Assembly: GCA_037039925.1 (NCBI GenBank) | Contig: JAXRKP010000669.1 | Coordinates: forward strand, 96,001-160,000 | Length of the DNA: 64,000 nt | DNA from: Doris montereyensis | Taxonomy: Eukaryota > Mollusca > Gastropoda > Nudibranchia > Dorididae | Direction of reading: 5' to 3' | In this document: positions 47,827 to 59,929 of the stretch, in pieces | How the letters are laid out: each line of letters starts with the position of its first letter | Position numbering within the stretch: the first letter of the stretch is position 1 | Translations under genes and position numbers: made by a program | The notes under the pieces: generated by a model | The model's database searches: none | Seen by the model: the letters and a program-made list of their open reading frames with translations, nothing else | What the model was told of the DNA's origin: nothing

Positions 47827-48739
47827 GTGCAACTGATTGGATAATCTATTTCAAACAGCTTTGACCATCATTTCTGTCCTTATCATCAGTTCTTTTCTAT
47901 TGACTTGTTTCTCACTCCCCAAACATCTTTTTGTTTTTTTTTAATCACAGAAATACACTTTAATTGTCGCAAACTAAATTCCCTATTTTGCACTTGCTCT
48001 TGCTTGTTATTGTCAGTAATATGAAACTAATACATGTAGTAATGGTGAAGTATAAGTCTTGGGATCTGTGGAAAAGGAGTAGCTATGGGGATACAACAGG
48101 GAAGGATCAATGGAAAGTGAGTTCAAACCACGATACAAATACAAGCCGTGAGTACTGACAGAAAGTTTACATTTATCCAGCGCTCAGTACTCGCTCTGCA
48201 AGTTATCCCACGCACAGCTCCAAGGCCGTAGAGACCACCTTGACCATTGACAGCGTTCGTCGCCTACCACCACCAATCAGCGCGGTGGGAAGGAAAATCC
48301 AGCGCTCGCCGTAAGTTTTTAGTTCCGTTCAGCGTTCGTCGCTTCCCCCATCAGCGGCCTATTAAGGGAATTAGAGACACAAAACCCTCGAATTGTGCAA
48401 AATGAGAGTGAAAGCATGAAACTTGCACAGTTGATAGAGCATATCATGGGCTACAATTTGTGATATAGAACCACTCTGTCGCATCTTTATTAGCTGAGTT
48501 TTAGGCTTTTAAAGTTTTGATATTTATTTTCTGGTCTGACAAATTTCCACTACACCGTAAGATTTTTCCCGTGTAGAGTCATAAATCACTGGAAGGAAAT
48601 GTAACAATAGGCCCGGTGAAGTATTAGATCTACGCTGTTTACTTTTATATCATTCATTTTCTACGATTTTCTTTCCTTGTACAAGAGGCCTGTATGGATT
48701 GTTTTACTCTATACCGACCTTCCTAAAATAGGTAAGTAC

Positions 48740-48984
48740 ACTTAGATTTAGATCTAGTAGTCTAGAATCTTGATCGAGATTTCTAGATCTAGATAGAAGT
48801 CTAGGTCTAAATCTAGATTCTATATCTAGATATATATTCTAGATATTGTCTAATCTAGACTCTAGATCTAGCTTAGAATAATTATTCTAGATCTAGAATC
48901 TAATCTTAGATTAGGCGATCTAGAATCTAAAATATAAAAATAGATAATCTAGATCTAGATCTAGAGAATGGTGATCTAGATTTA
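48740..48984. repeat. TCTAGATC-rich tract
   Basis: Irregular repeats of AGATCTAGATCT and TCTAGA. A similar tract is at 50400-50610. Confidence 0.85.
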
Positions 48985-49449
48985 ATTCTCACCCGGGCTG
49001 AGAATAAACCGGATATTATTCTCAGCCGGGCAACATATTTTTTTCTTATGCGGTGCCTTCTTATTTAGGTGGAGGTATTTTATTTATGTTTATTGCTGTT
49101 TTTGTTTTGGTAAGTCTTTTTAATTACCGTACACTAATGTACGTCATGGTTTCCTGTACGTTGTTTTCTTTGGTTTTAAAAAATTACAATGTAGGCCTAC
49201 ATCATGGTGTCCTCAACGTTTTTGTTTATGTTCGTTTTCTTTCCTTATTAGTATATTAGAATCTAATTAATACTATTATTAATAGTGTAGCCTGATCTGG
49301 GTTTGTTTTTTTGCCCCCCCCCCCCGCCCCGGGTTTACAGGCGGTTTGGACAACCTAATAGTACTAATACATGTAATACGAAGGAGCCACAGTGGAGTGA
49401 AGTCAAAGGCGAAATGTGACAATAAGTGACAACTCCACTAATAAAGACA

Positions 49450-49500
49450 GAACAAACACGTGACGTTTCGGGTATAACCCTTCGTCAGACAACAAACGAG
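49450..49500 (-). ncRNA. hammerhead ribozyme core (type I-like)
   Basis: On the minus strand the order is CTGACGA (49482-49488), a GGGTTATACCC stem II hairpin, GAAA (49466-49469), then ACGTC, with cleavage predicted after GUC at 49462. This satisfies the conserved CUGANGA..GAAA..UH core. Stem III would be only ACGU, which is self-complementary and suits a dimeric ribozyme. Such short-stem hammerheads are known from Penelope-like elements and retrozymes; none of their proteins is seen nearby. Confidence 0.72.
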
Positions 49501-49728
49501 AAATATTTAGAATCTAGATCTAAATAATACCTCCGGCATCACACAATGTGATGTCAGAAGAAAAAAACATAAAAGAGAAAAAAGAAAGAAAAAGACAGTG
49601 ATGTTAAGAAACGTAGCAGACGGGGGTGTGAAGAAAGAGCAAGAGTGGAAGGTTCAGGTCTAGAATGAAATAAAAATATGAAAATAAGTATCGTATGTAA
49701 TAAAAGGTCAGAAAGAGATAGAGAGAAT

Positions 49729-49741
49729 GAGAGAGAGAGAG

Positions 49742-49783
<42 letters not shown>

Positions 49784-49788
49784 TGTGT

Positions 49789-49880
<92 letters not shown>
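49729..49880. repeat. (GT)n-(GA)n microsatellite
   Basis: GA, then GT, then about 80 bp of GA. Confidence 0.96.
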
Positions 49881-49881
<1 letters not shown>

Positions 49882-50399
49882 GTGAAAGAAAAACGAAAGA
49901 AAACAGGCAGGGAAGAAAGAAAGGGAGAGAGAGAGACGTATGAGTATGGGAAACAAGAACGAAAAAATAGGATAAATGTAAGACTTGATCTATATCTCAC
50001 TGGGTCTAGAAAGAAGAAATGATAGGATAAATGTAAGACTAGATCTAGATCTATATCTCACTGGGTCTAGAAAGAAGAAATAATACAGAATGAATGAAAG
50101 GAAGTGTTAATCAAGATACAAATTTACACTGAAGGTGCGAAATGTATATAAATTACAAATTTATCGATACAATAACGGAAGAGAGTAAACAACTTAGCTG
50201 AAATTTCAAAAAATGCCAGTTTTTAAATACATGTAGTAATACAATAGGAACGAAACGAAACAACAAAATCGAACCCGAATGAAATAAACCGGAAGTATGA
50301 GAATACACCCGGCTGAGAATAATGCCCGCTTATTCTCACCCGGGCTGAGAATTGAGAATAATCAGATCGTTAGGAAAGTGAGACTGATATCAAATACAT

Positions 50400-50610
50400 G
50401 TATAGATCTAGATCTAGATCTATCTTAGATCTAAACATATCACGGCATGGTAAATCTACATTAGTATATTAGCAAGTCTAGTTTTCTCATGATCAATAAT
50501 TAATTATAATTTGTACATAGATTTAGATCTAGATCTAGATCTAGATCTAGGTTATAGATCTAGTCTAGATCTAGGTTATAGATCTAGTCTAGATCTAGAT
50601 CTACACGTAT
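50400..50610. repeat. AGATCTAGATCT tract
   Basis: Short direct and inverted repeats of TAGATCTAGATCTAGATC and GGTTATAGATCTAGTC, directly preceding the broken gene at 50612. Confidence 0.85.
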
Positions 50611-50611
50611 T

Positions 50612-51715
50612 TCAAAATGTCCTATCAAATGAGTACCACCAAAACAGCCTGAAATTGAGCACACGGACGAAAAGAGGCCAGTCAGGAGTACGAAGAGTTA
50701 CCACTGATACTGTAATGCCCAGAGATTGGAAATAATTTCTAAGAAATGATGAGAATAAAAGTTCCTTGTTTAAACTGCTGGCAAATGCAATAGTAGAAAA
50801 TGTCAGCTCTGAAGATAAACATGTTTTTGTAACCAGTGGACCTCATGTTCTAAGCAATGGCCAAGGATCTGAGGTGATTTCCCCTTGCTCATTTGAAGAA
50901 GCTGACAGCAGAATAATATTACACACTGCTGATGCAGCAAGACATGGTCACCTCAGCATCACTATAAGGTCAGTTGATACGGATGTTATAGTATTGGCAA
51001 CGGCTTTCTTCTCACAATTACACGTTCAACATCTGTGGGTTGCTTATGGAACAGGGCGTAATTTCAAGTTCATTCCCATTCATGAAATTGTTCGGACGGT
51101 AGGTCCACAGGAGGCAAGGGCACTTTTATTTTTCCTTGCTTTTACCGGTTGCGATACTGTTTCGGCATTCCATGGAATTGGGAAGAAGGAAGCATGGGCG
51201 TCATGGACTGCATTGCCACATGCCACAGAGACATTTACCTCGTTGTCTTCCACTCCAAGCATCATTACAGATGATAATGTGCATATGCTCGAGCGCTTCG
51301 TAATTTATATGTATGACAAAACCTGCAATTGCACTCGTGTCAATGATGCAAGAAATATTCTTTTTTGTCATAAAGGACGAGCAATAGAAAGAATACCCCC
51401 CCCCCCCACTTCTGAGCATTGCTTCAGCACATAAAGAGGGCAGCCTACCAGGCTGGATACATCTGTTATTCCTCTTTACAAAAGGATGTGCGACCACCTT
51501 CTCCTCTGGACTGGGGTTGGAAAATGGATGGAGTTGTACTTAAGCCTGTGTGGACAGCCCTGCCGGAAATATCCAAAGTATGTCAAGAGAACTAATCTAG
51601 ATGCTTCTGTAAGAAGGAATGTACGAACAGCCGATGCAAATGTTTGCGTTCCAACTTACCATGTACAGACATGTGTAGATGTGGAGGATGTCAAATGTAA
51701 ATGACTTTCATTCAT
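50612..51715 (+). pseudogene. multicopy mobile-element-type protein with FEN/PIN-like motifs, broken
   Basis: Three frames join into one recognisable protein. Part 1: NSLKLSTRTKRGQSGVRRV then MPRDWK, stop, FLRNDENK. Part 2 is the open frame 50766-51434 (222 residues) with EEAD (44-47), VDTDVIVLA (70-78), FTGCD (126-130) and GIGKK (137-141). After the C-run near 51400 the frame shifts to QHIKRAAYQAGYIC, LDWGWKMDGVVLKPVWTALP and ISKVCQEN-stop. The end is RCFCKKECTNSRCKCLRSN and CTDMCRCGGCQM-stop, a Cys-rich tail. I recognise it as a multicopy family common in marine invertebrates. The nuclease role is inference from the acidic motif order. The 5' end is missing. Confidence 0.75.
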
Positions 51716-52289
51716 ATTTTATTTCCTTTCTATTTGAGAGAGAGAGACATATAGACGGACAGAGGCAGAGACAGAGAGAGAGAGAGTTAACATGATGTAC
51801 AGGGCACTATAAAACAATATTTGACCAGAAAATGGCCCATTTTTGTCTTTATTTGTAAGAAAATATGTACATAATTCATAAAATCAACAAAAGTACGTCA
51901 ATTTTAGTTGCCCTCACTGTTTTCGTTCAATTCAAACTTCATTTATTGATATGAATGTATATGAAAATAATAGGAAAATACGGTATTTCCTCGGTTACTT
52001 CCCCTGAATTTACAAAGCATATATAGGGAAAATATAAAAGTGTCCAAAATTATTGTTGTGGTCAACTGCCAGTGTGGTTCTATATCAGGTTGTCTTCATA
52101 ACGACCTCGACACCTATTCTGCGAATTTTCATGTTTTCACTCGAGTTTGCACAATTTTACACTATTTCCCCCTACTACTCACTCACAAAGAGTATATAAT
52201 GTATAATGATTATTAATTACTCTTCGCTATAGATTTGACAAAGTTCTATGTGATTTGATTGCGATTTGCCCGTTGATAAAAGAGAGAGA

Positions 52290-52830
<541 letters not shown>

Positions 52831-52869
52831 ACAGTATGCATAAATACGCGTATATATGTATGTGTTATG

Positions 52870-53225
<356 letters not shown>

Positions 53226-53464
53226 ATTTACGTTAGCATTACAATTTGTAATGGATTTGAATTTAAACACACACAGACACACACAAAAACCCAACTACAC
53301 TGTATATAAACAAAACAAACAATAGAAAACCCAACACATAAGAGAAGCTCAAAGGCTCACACAGACTTATTCCCAAATTTTGTGGACAGCAAACGGTCAT
53401 AGAAAACGTATCATATAATAATATAGGCCTACTAATAAGATTAAGAGGCAAGGGGCATATCGAA

Positions 53465-54915
53465 AGTGAAGGAAAATATGCCAACAAGTATGGAAGTCCA
53501 AATAGGTGCCAGACGACTGGGAAAAGGGAACGGTAGTACCAATACATAAGCAAGGATCAACTACGGAATGCTCAAACTATAGAGGGATATCACTACTTAG
53601 CGTTCCAGGAAAAGTATATGCCAGGATTTTGGAAATGAGACTAAAGAAAAGAGTAGAGGATCAGATTGAAGAGCATCAGAGTGGATTTAGACCAAGAAGA
53701 AGTGTACAAGACCACATATGTACAATTAGACAAATAATAGAAAAATTCCTTGAGCGAAACATTGACTTACACCTGTGTTTTATTGACTTAGAAAAGGCAT
53801 TTGACACTGTGAGGAGGGACGAACTATGGCATTCCTTAAAAGAACACAATGTAGAGCAAAATTTAATAGAAGCCATTACAAGTTTCTACAATAAACCAAC
53901 ATGTGCAGTGAGAATAGCTGGAAACATGTCTGCAGAATTTGATTTAGATATAGATATAGAGATAGGTTGTATCCTAAGTCCTTTTTTGTTTATCACATTT
54001 ATGGATTCATTTATCTAAGTCCTCTTTTGTTTTATCACAATGGATTCAGTCCGAAGGAATCCTCAAAAATGAAGAAAATGAATGTAGGTATGTGGAAGCT
54101 CAAACCAGTAAATGTATCAATGCTTTCATTTGCCGATGATTTAGTTCTGTTTGGAAAATCAGAAAGTGACCTTCAGTCGAATATCAACATTATGAACAAT
54201 GAACTAAATAAAAGAGGAATGAGAGTAAATGCAAAGAAAACCAAAAACAATGCTAGTAACTAGGGAAGCTGAAACGAAATCTTAAATTAGGCAGGGAGTA
54301 TTTAGAACAAGTTCAAAGCTACAATTACCTAGGAGTAATGATTAACTCAGAGGGAAAACTAAGAGAAGAAATCAGCCAGAGAATCAAAAAGGCAAGTGCA
54401 ATATATAACCATCTAGGAAAGGCATTTTGTAGGTAAGCAAGAATTGTCAACAAGAACCAAAATGGCAGTATACAGTTTATTGTCCTACTCTCCTCTATGG
54501 CAGCGAAACTCGGACTTTAGACAGTAGAGAATACAGTAGAGTACAGGCAGCTGAAATGAAATATCTAAGAAGAGTAGTAGGGAAAACTAAAGGAGAGAAA
54601 ATCAGAAACACAACAATAAGAGATCAAACCAAATCAGATGGCATAAAAACTAAGATAGGCATGTAAACAGAATGCATGACAATAGAATAGCTAAATCAGT
54701 ATACAGTGCTAAAGCCCAAGGTAAAAGACCAAAAGGCAGACCTCGGAGAAAGTGGGAAGAAGATATAAAAGAGGCATTGAAACACAGAATTTTAACTTTT
54801 TTGGAAAAGAAACGGAAAATGCCAGGACAGGGCATCCTGGAGAAAGATCATCTCGGGCATCTGAAACCATACACCGAAGGGTAGAATGGGAACTGATAAA
54901 GAAAGAAAGAAAGGA
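53465..54915 (+). mobile_element. non-LTR retrotransposon (RT and C-terminal tail), broken
   Basis: The reverse transcriptase reads VPDDWEKGTVVPIHKQG, YRGISLLSVPGKVYARILE, EEHQSGFRPRRSVQDHI, FIDLEKAFDTVRRDELW and ILSPFLF. After a local duplication it continues LKPVNVSMLSFADDLVLFG. The usual GVRQG before ILSP is replaced by a GATATA-expanded DLDIDIEIG. C-terminal blocks are SYNYLGVMINSEGKLREEIS and KGRPRRKWEEDIKEALKHR, then a GATAAAGAAAGAAAG tail. Many stops and frameshifts are present. It is the endonuclease-RT type common in invertebrates; the clade is not assigned. Six shorter copies lie in this window. Confidence 0.9.
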
Positions 54916-54939
54916 AGAAAGACGAGACAAATACCAGGA

Positions 54940-55070
54940 ATACATACACACAAAAAAACAACCTTGGTCACCATGAGGATCGAACCCACGACTTCTGCGA
55001 CGGCACCCATCGTCTTGCCATGAAAGGAAAGCATGCTACCAACTGAGCTAACTACACGCCTTGTCGTAGT
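54940..55070 (-). mobile_element. SINE family C, copy 2
   Basis: On the minus strand: TTAGCTCAGTTGGTAGCATG (A-box), ATGGCAAGACGATGGGTGCC, GTGGGTTCGATCCTCATGG (B-box). This is a well preserved tRNA-like head. It directly follows the LINE tail at 54915. Confidence 0.87.
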
Positions 55071-55494
55071 CACTAGTAGTAAGAGAATCGCATTTACAGA
55101 TGTGGGCAGTTCGTTTAAGAAAGATTCATTTGCTAATCAATTTAAATTATACAGTAGAACTCGAAAGAAGTGAACTCGGAGTACTCGGAAAAAACCCCTG
55201 AGAACTTGAGAATAGCGCCATCAATCCAAACCCCCATCTACCCCATCCCCCACCCGTCTTTAAGTCAATGAAGATACCTCGTCGATAGCGAGGTCCAAGG
55301 GATAGCCAAGTTGAATTTAAGGAGATCATATTCTCATCTTAGTCTAATGTTACTGTAAAACAGATAACAACCGTAAAAGTAACAGAGGCAAATCGTATTA
55401 AAAAATAAAATTTGGTGAAAATAAAAAATCCAAAGTGCAGTAACAAAAAATGATGAAATCTAGTCAGATGTCAACTTGTCATCATAGTTTTTAT
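55071..55494. other. unique spacer with one pogo-like end
   Basis: TACAGTAGAACTCGAAAGAA at 55149 resembles a pogo-type TIR, but no matching opposite end was found. Otherwise nothing is recognised. Confidence 0.45.
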
Positions 55495-55720
55495 TTTTTT
55501 TAAATTTGATTTACCCACATCCACAACTAAGGCGATCTCGGGTTTTTTTGGTAGGATTTTAAATTTTGTCGAGACTGCTCTGTAAACAGCCAAGGGATGT
55601 TTAACGTGCACAGAATGTTGTGATCTGCACACGAGACCATCTGTTTATCGTCCGTCTCCGATGGGACTAGGTGTCGATCCACCTACCAGGACCAAGAGGG
55701 GGGGGGGGGTTAGATATTGT
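55495..55720 (-). mobile_element. SINE family A, minus copy
   Basis: In reverse it carries the A-family body and 3' end: GATTTACCCACATCCACAAC, CAGCCAAGGGATGTTTAACG, TGGGACTAGGTGTCGATCCA. The tRNA head is lost at a G-run (55697-55708). Confidence 0.82.
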
Positions 55721-55739
55721 GGCATCATACAATATGGCA

Positions 55740-57480
55740 TGTCGGTGGGCTTGTGTCTAGATGCCCTAATACATGTACATGTACTTGTATTAGGCGTCTA
55801 GACTCGCGTGTACATGTACTAGTATTAGGGGCGTCTAGACTCGCGTGTACATGTACTAGTATTAGGGGCGTCTAGACTAGCATGTACATGTACTAGTATT
55901 AGGGGCGTCTAGACTCAGCGTGTACATGTACTAGTATTAGGGGCGTCTAGACTCGCGTGTACATGTACTAGTATTAGGGGCGTCTAGACTCGCGTGTACA
56001 TGTACTAGTATTAGGGGCGTCTAGACTCGCGTGTACATGTACTAGTATTAGGGGCGTCTAGACTCGCGTGTACATGTACTAGTATTAGGGGCGTCTAGAC
56101 TCGCGTGTACATGTACTAGTATTAGGGGCGTCTAGACTCGCGTGTACATGTACTAGTATTAGGGGCGTCTAGGCTCGATGCATGTCTAGTATTAGGGGCG
56201 TCTAGACTACGTGTACATGTACTAGTATTAGGGGCGTCTAGACTCGCGTGTACATGTACTAGTATTAGGGGCGTCTAGACTCGCGTGTACATGTACTAGT
56301 ATTAGGGCGTCTAGACTCGCGTGTACATGTATTAGTATTAGTATTAGATGCGTCTAGACTCGCGTGTACATGTACTAGTATTAGTATTAGGGGCGTCTAG
56401 ACTCGCGTGTACATGTACTAGTATTAGGGGCGTTTAGACTCGCGTGTAGATGTATTAGGGGCGTCGTACATGTACTAGTATTAGGGCGTCTGAGACTCGC
56501 GTGTACTAGTACTAGTATTAGGGGCGTCTAGACTCGCGTGTACATGTACTAGTATTAGGGGCGTCTAGACTCGCGTGTACATGTACTAGTATTAGGGGCG
56601 TCTAGACTCGCGTGTGCATGTACTAGTATTAGGGGCGTCTAGACTCGCGTGTGCATGTACTAGTATTAGGGGCGTCTAGACTCGCGTACATGTACTAGTA
56701 TTAGGGGCGTCTAGACTCGCGTGTGCATGTACTAGTATTAGGGGCGTCTAGACTCGCGTGTACATGTACTAGTATTAGGGGCGTCTAGACTCGCGTGTAC
56801 ATGTACTAGTATTAGATGCGTTTAGACTCGCGTGTGCATGTACTAGTATTAGGTGCGTTTAGACTCGCGTGTACATGTACTAGTATTAGGGGCGTCTAGA
56901 CTCACGTGTACATGTACTAGTATTAGGGGCGTCTAGACTCACGTGTGCATGTACTAGTATTAGGTGCGTCTAGACTCTAGTATTAGGGGCGTGACTATAT
57001 GTACTAGTATTAGGGCGTCTAGACTCGCGTGTACATGTACTAGTATTAGGTGCGTCTAGACTCGCGTGTACATTTACTAGTATTAGGGACGTCTAGACTC
57101 GCGTGTACATGTACTAGTATTAGGGGCGTCTAGACTCGCGTGTACATGTACTAGTATTAGGGTATTAGGGGCGTCTAGACTCGCGTGTACATGTACTAGT
57201 ATTAGGGGCGTTTAGACTCGCGTGTACATGTACTAGTATTAGGGCGTCCTAGACTCGCGTGTACATGTACTAGTATTAGGGCGTGTAGGGGTACATGCAC
57301 TAGTATCTAGACTCGCGTGTACATGTACTAGTATTAGGGCGTTTAGACTCGCGTGTACATGTACTAGTATTAGGGGCGTTTAGACTCGCGTGTACATGTA
57401 CTAGTATTAGGGGCGTCTAGACTCGCGTGTACATGTACTAGTATTAGATGCGTCTAGACTCGCGTGTACATATACTGACG
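55740..57480. repeat. 37-bp satellite, about 46 copies
   Basis: The unit contains GTGTACATGTACTAGTATTA then GGGGCGTCTAGACTCGC. It is packed with short palindromes (GTACATGTAC, ACTAGT, TCTAGA). Most copies are identical. Variants with GGGGCGTTTAGA or deleted parts cluster in the middle and right. Confidence 0.96.
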
Positions 57481-58395
57481 TAGCATATTGTAGCACTGCA
57501 CTGTACGAATTGATTACAGTGATGATGCGAGGGAAGGGGAAGGGATGTTGTCTAGACTGATGGTATCGCTCTCGCTTTCACTTTCAATGACTTTCATTCC
57601 GTCTCCACGTGTCAAGTTAAAAATAGGCTTAGATTGCAAGTCGTCTGGATGAGACTGAAGTCGGTAAGTGCCAAGCGATGACGGTATGGTGAATTGAAAC
57701 TTGAAAGGAATGAAAAATGAGGGAAATGAAGGAGGAATGTTTTGGCGTGTGCCACTGTACGATCGATAATTTAATTAAATTTAAAGAAAAAAAGTAATGT
57801 GCTACATTTGAAAAAAAAAAGAAACATAAACAAATCAGATGACCATAGAATATGTTTGTTATCACTGACATGAGTTGTATGCATTATAATTATAATACAT
57901 AAACATGTGCGTTCTATTTCAAGACAGCTCGGAAATAGCGAGAACTCTTATTTAGCGAGATTTATAGTCAGTCTTCATAGATCTATGTCAATCTCACCAA
58001 ACACCATATAAACAAGTTTGTATGGTTTTTGGTCTCACTCAGTACTCAGCGATATCGCTACTTCGAGTTCCAATGTACTCTGTCCATGGATCTTTGGTTC
58101 TCTGGTTCGAAATCGAATACTTCACTAATCACCGAACAGGATGAATCTAAGCCACCTTTCTATACGGTTATATGGATGCTTAGGGATGAATACATGCACC
58201 CACACAACCCGGATACACAAATGGTTAATAATATGTTTGTTTGTTTGGGCATTACTGGCACTGGCATTTCCGGCACTCATTTTTTCTCCGGTACGTGAAT
58301 TTCTACATGTAGCCAATATTATTACTGAGTACTCTCTTGAGTGAATGAATATATTACTTAACAGACATACTCGCTTTTCCTTGTGCATGTAATGC
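57481..58395. other. unique spacer, no gene seen
   Basis: Short frames occur on both strands (57629-57871 minus, 58029-58298 plus) but show no domain, splice context or repeat structure. I see no RNA gene. Confidence 0.5.
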
Positions 58396-58401
58396 GTAAT
58401 G

Positions 58402-58481
58402 TAAACAATGATTACATGGCAATTTAACTAGTGTTTCCATGTGTTGATCATCAAGTTAAATTTCCATGTAATCATTGTTTA
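58402..58481. repeat. imperfect hairpin, about 29-bp arms
   Basis: AACAATGATTACATGGCAAT with TTAACTA is matched in reverse by TTAAATTTCCATGTAATCAT with TGTT. The loop is about 20 bases. It could be a small foldback element. Confidence 0.8.
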
Positions 58482-58514
58482 AAATTTCCTACATGTAAAA
58501 AAGCTTGAGAAGCT

Positions 58515-58663
<149 letters not shown>

Positions 58664-58857
58664 ATATTTATGTATTTAACTCTCTCTCTTTTCTCTGTCT
58701 GGGGTGAAGTTTGTTAAGAAAAAATTGTGACTTGGCAAATATTGTTTATGAACATAAGTTTTAAACTTTCAAAATTTTGATCATCATATCCACTGATATA
58801 AATATTGCATCTCCCGCCCCTCTCCCATCAACCCTCTTACAAATACCCACATTTCTT

Positions 58858-59060
58858 AATTTAAAAATAAAGAAAGAAAAGAAAAGGAAAAAAATAGAAA
58901 GCAAATAAAAGGAAAAAAAAAAAAAAAGGAAAGGAAAAAAAAAGAAAGAAAAGGAAAGGAAAATAAAAGAAAGAAAATAAAAAGGATTGTAAAGGAAACA
59001 AAGAAAAGACAAGGATCAGATAGCCACAGAAAAAATAAAAATGTGGACAAAAAAGAAAAA
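58858..59060. repeat. A-rich (AAAGG)n-like tract
   Basis: Purine-rich sequence of AAAGGAAA and AAAGAAAGAA type. It is not coding. Confidence 0.85.
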
Positions 59061-59394
59061 CAAAATTGACGATGTTCATTGTCATTGAGATTTTTATTCA
59101 TATCAACAACAGTTGCAGATAAAAAACAGTCTTACATTATATTAATTATAAACATAATCACGCTTAACTTTACAGTTTTAATTGATTCTTTCCACACGTG
59201 TCACTTTCAGCCAGTCACAACGGACACATACAATTTAATACTACAGCCATACAAATCATTATCAATATCATTGATGAAATATCTTCAATATTTGCATTCA
59301 CAGAATTCTTTTCACACTTGTACAAATGAGGATGAAATTAATACATTATACACTATAAATATAAAGATAAAAGATAAACATGGATTTATAGCCC

Positions 59395-59530
59395 TTATTC
59401 CTACACACTTGCAGGCTCACTGACTTTACATAGTTTATATCCCCAGCACAGCATTTCATTCAAAAGTTTTTCTCAACTCTCTGCGGAACAAACAGTTTAA
59501 TAGCCGTTTGTCATGCGTTTCATACTCAAT
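59395..59530 (-). mobile_element. SINE family D, 3' fragment
   Basis: It carries ACTTGCAGGCTCACTGACTT, CATTTCATTCAAAAGT and TTTCTCAACTCTCTGCGG in the same order as 41575-41650 (CAAGTGCAGGCTCACTGACT, CATTCATTCAAAGTCC). The head is absent. Confidence 0.75.
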
Positions 59531-59929
59531 TGCCCGCAGGGTCACAGTCACACAGCTGCAAGGAGCAAATAATGAGACCGGGGGGGGGTCCTAGGACGAG
59601 GAGTCCTGAGCTGACAAGAATCCCTGGCACTTGAACATTAAATCAAAGAAGGATCTTTCCACCTGTATAAAGTAATCTACAAATTTTTTAATTCAATAGT
59701 CAGTACTCAATCAAGGTATTACTTTTGTTTTTCCAGTTATGTCCTCTTTATCGTAATACAAAAAAATAAAACAATAAAACCCCTCTACAAATTTTGAGAA
59801 ACACGTCAGGGGTAGGTAAAGGAGGGCAGTTGGGAGTAGGGGGTGTGTTAGGCTTGTATTTGTATAAGAGCCCTACAAATCCCATTTCACTGTAGGGTCC
59901 CTTAGCATTCAAGTTTCAAGTCTTGGAAC

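Larger units (their letters stand above)
48985..50352. mobile_element. nested 1.37-kb element with palindromic ends
   Basis: The left end is ATTCTCACCCGGGCTGAGAA followed by TAAACCGGA and a second ATTCTCAGCCGGGC. The right end repeats this inverted (TTCCGGTTTAT read in reverse, CCCGGCTGAGAATAA, ATTCTCACCCGGGCTGAGAA). The interior contains the hammerhead core and a GT/GA microsatellite but no ORF with a domain. Confidence 0.6.
48366..52172. mobile_element. 3.8-kb region bounded by degenerate inverted repeats
   Basis: The left end from 48366 and the right end read in reverse from 52172 share, in order and at nearly equal spacing, GGGAA.TAG, ATTGTGCAAA, GAGTGAAA.CATGAAA.TT and TGATATAGAACCAC.CTG. 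The distance from ATTGTGC to TGATATAG is 69 bases on one side and 68 on the other. Inside are a broken nuclease-like gene on the plus strand, a nested palindrome-ended element, TCTAGATC-rich tracts and a GA microsatellite. I infer a large, old DNA transposon; two independent opposite-facing repeat copies are the alternative. Confidence 0.6.

Noticed and set aside
58029..58298. 89-codon frame as a possible small gene
   Set aside because: No domain, no splice context, overlapping frames of similar length on the other strand.
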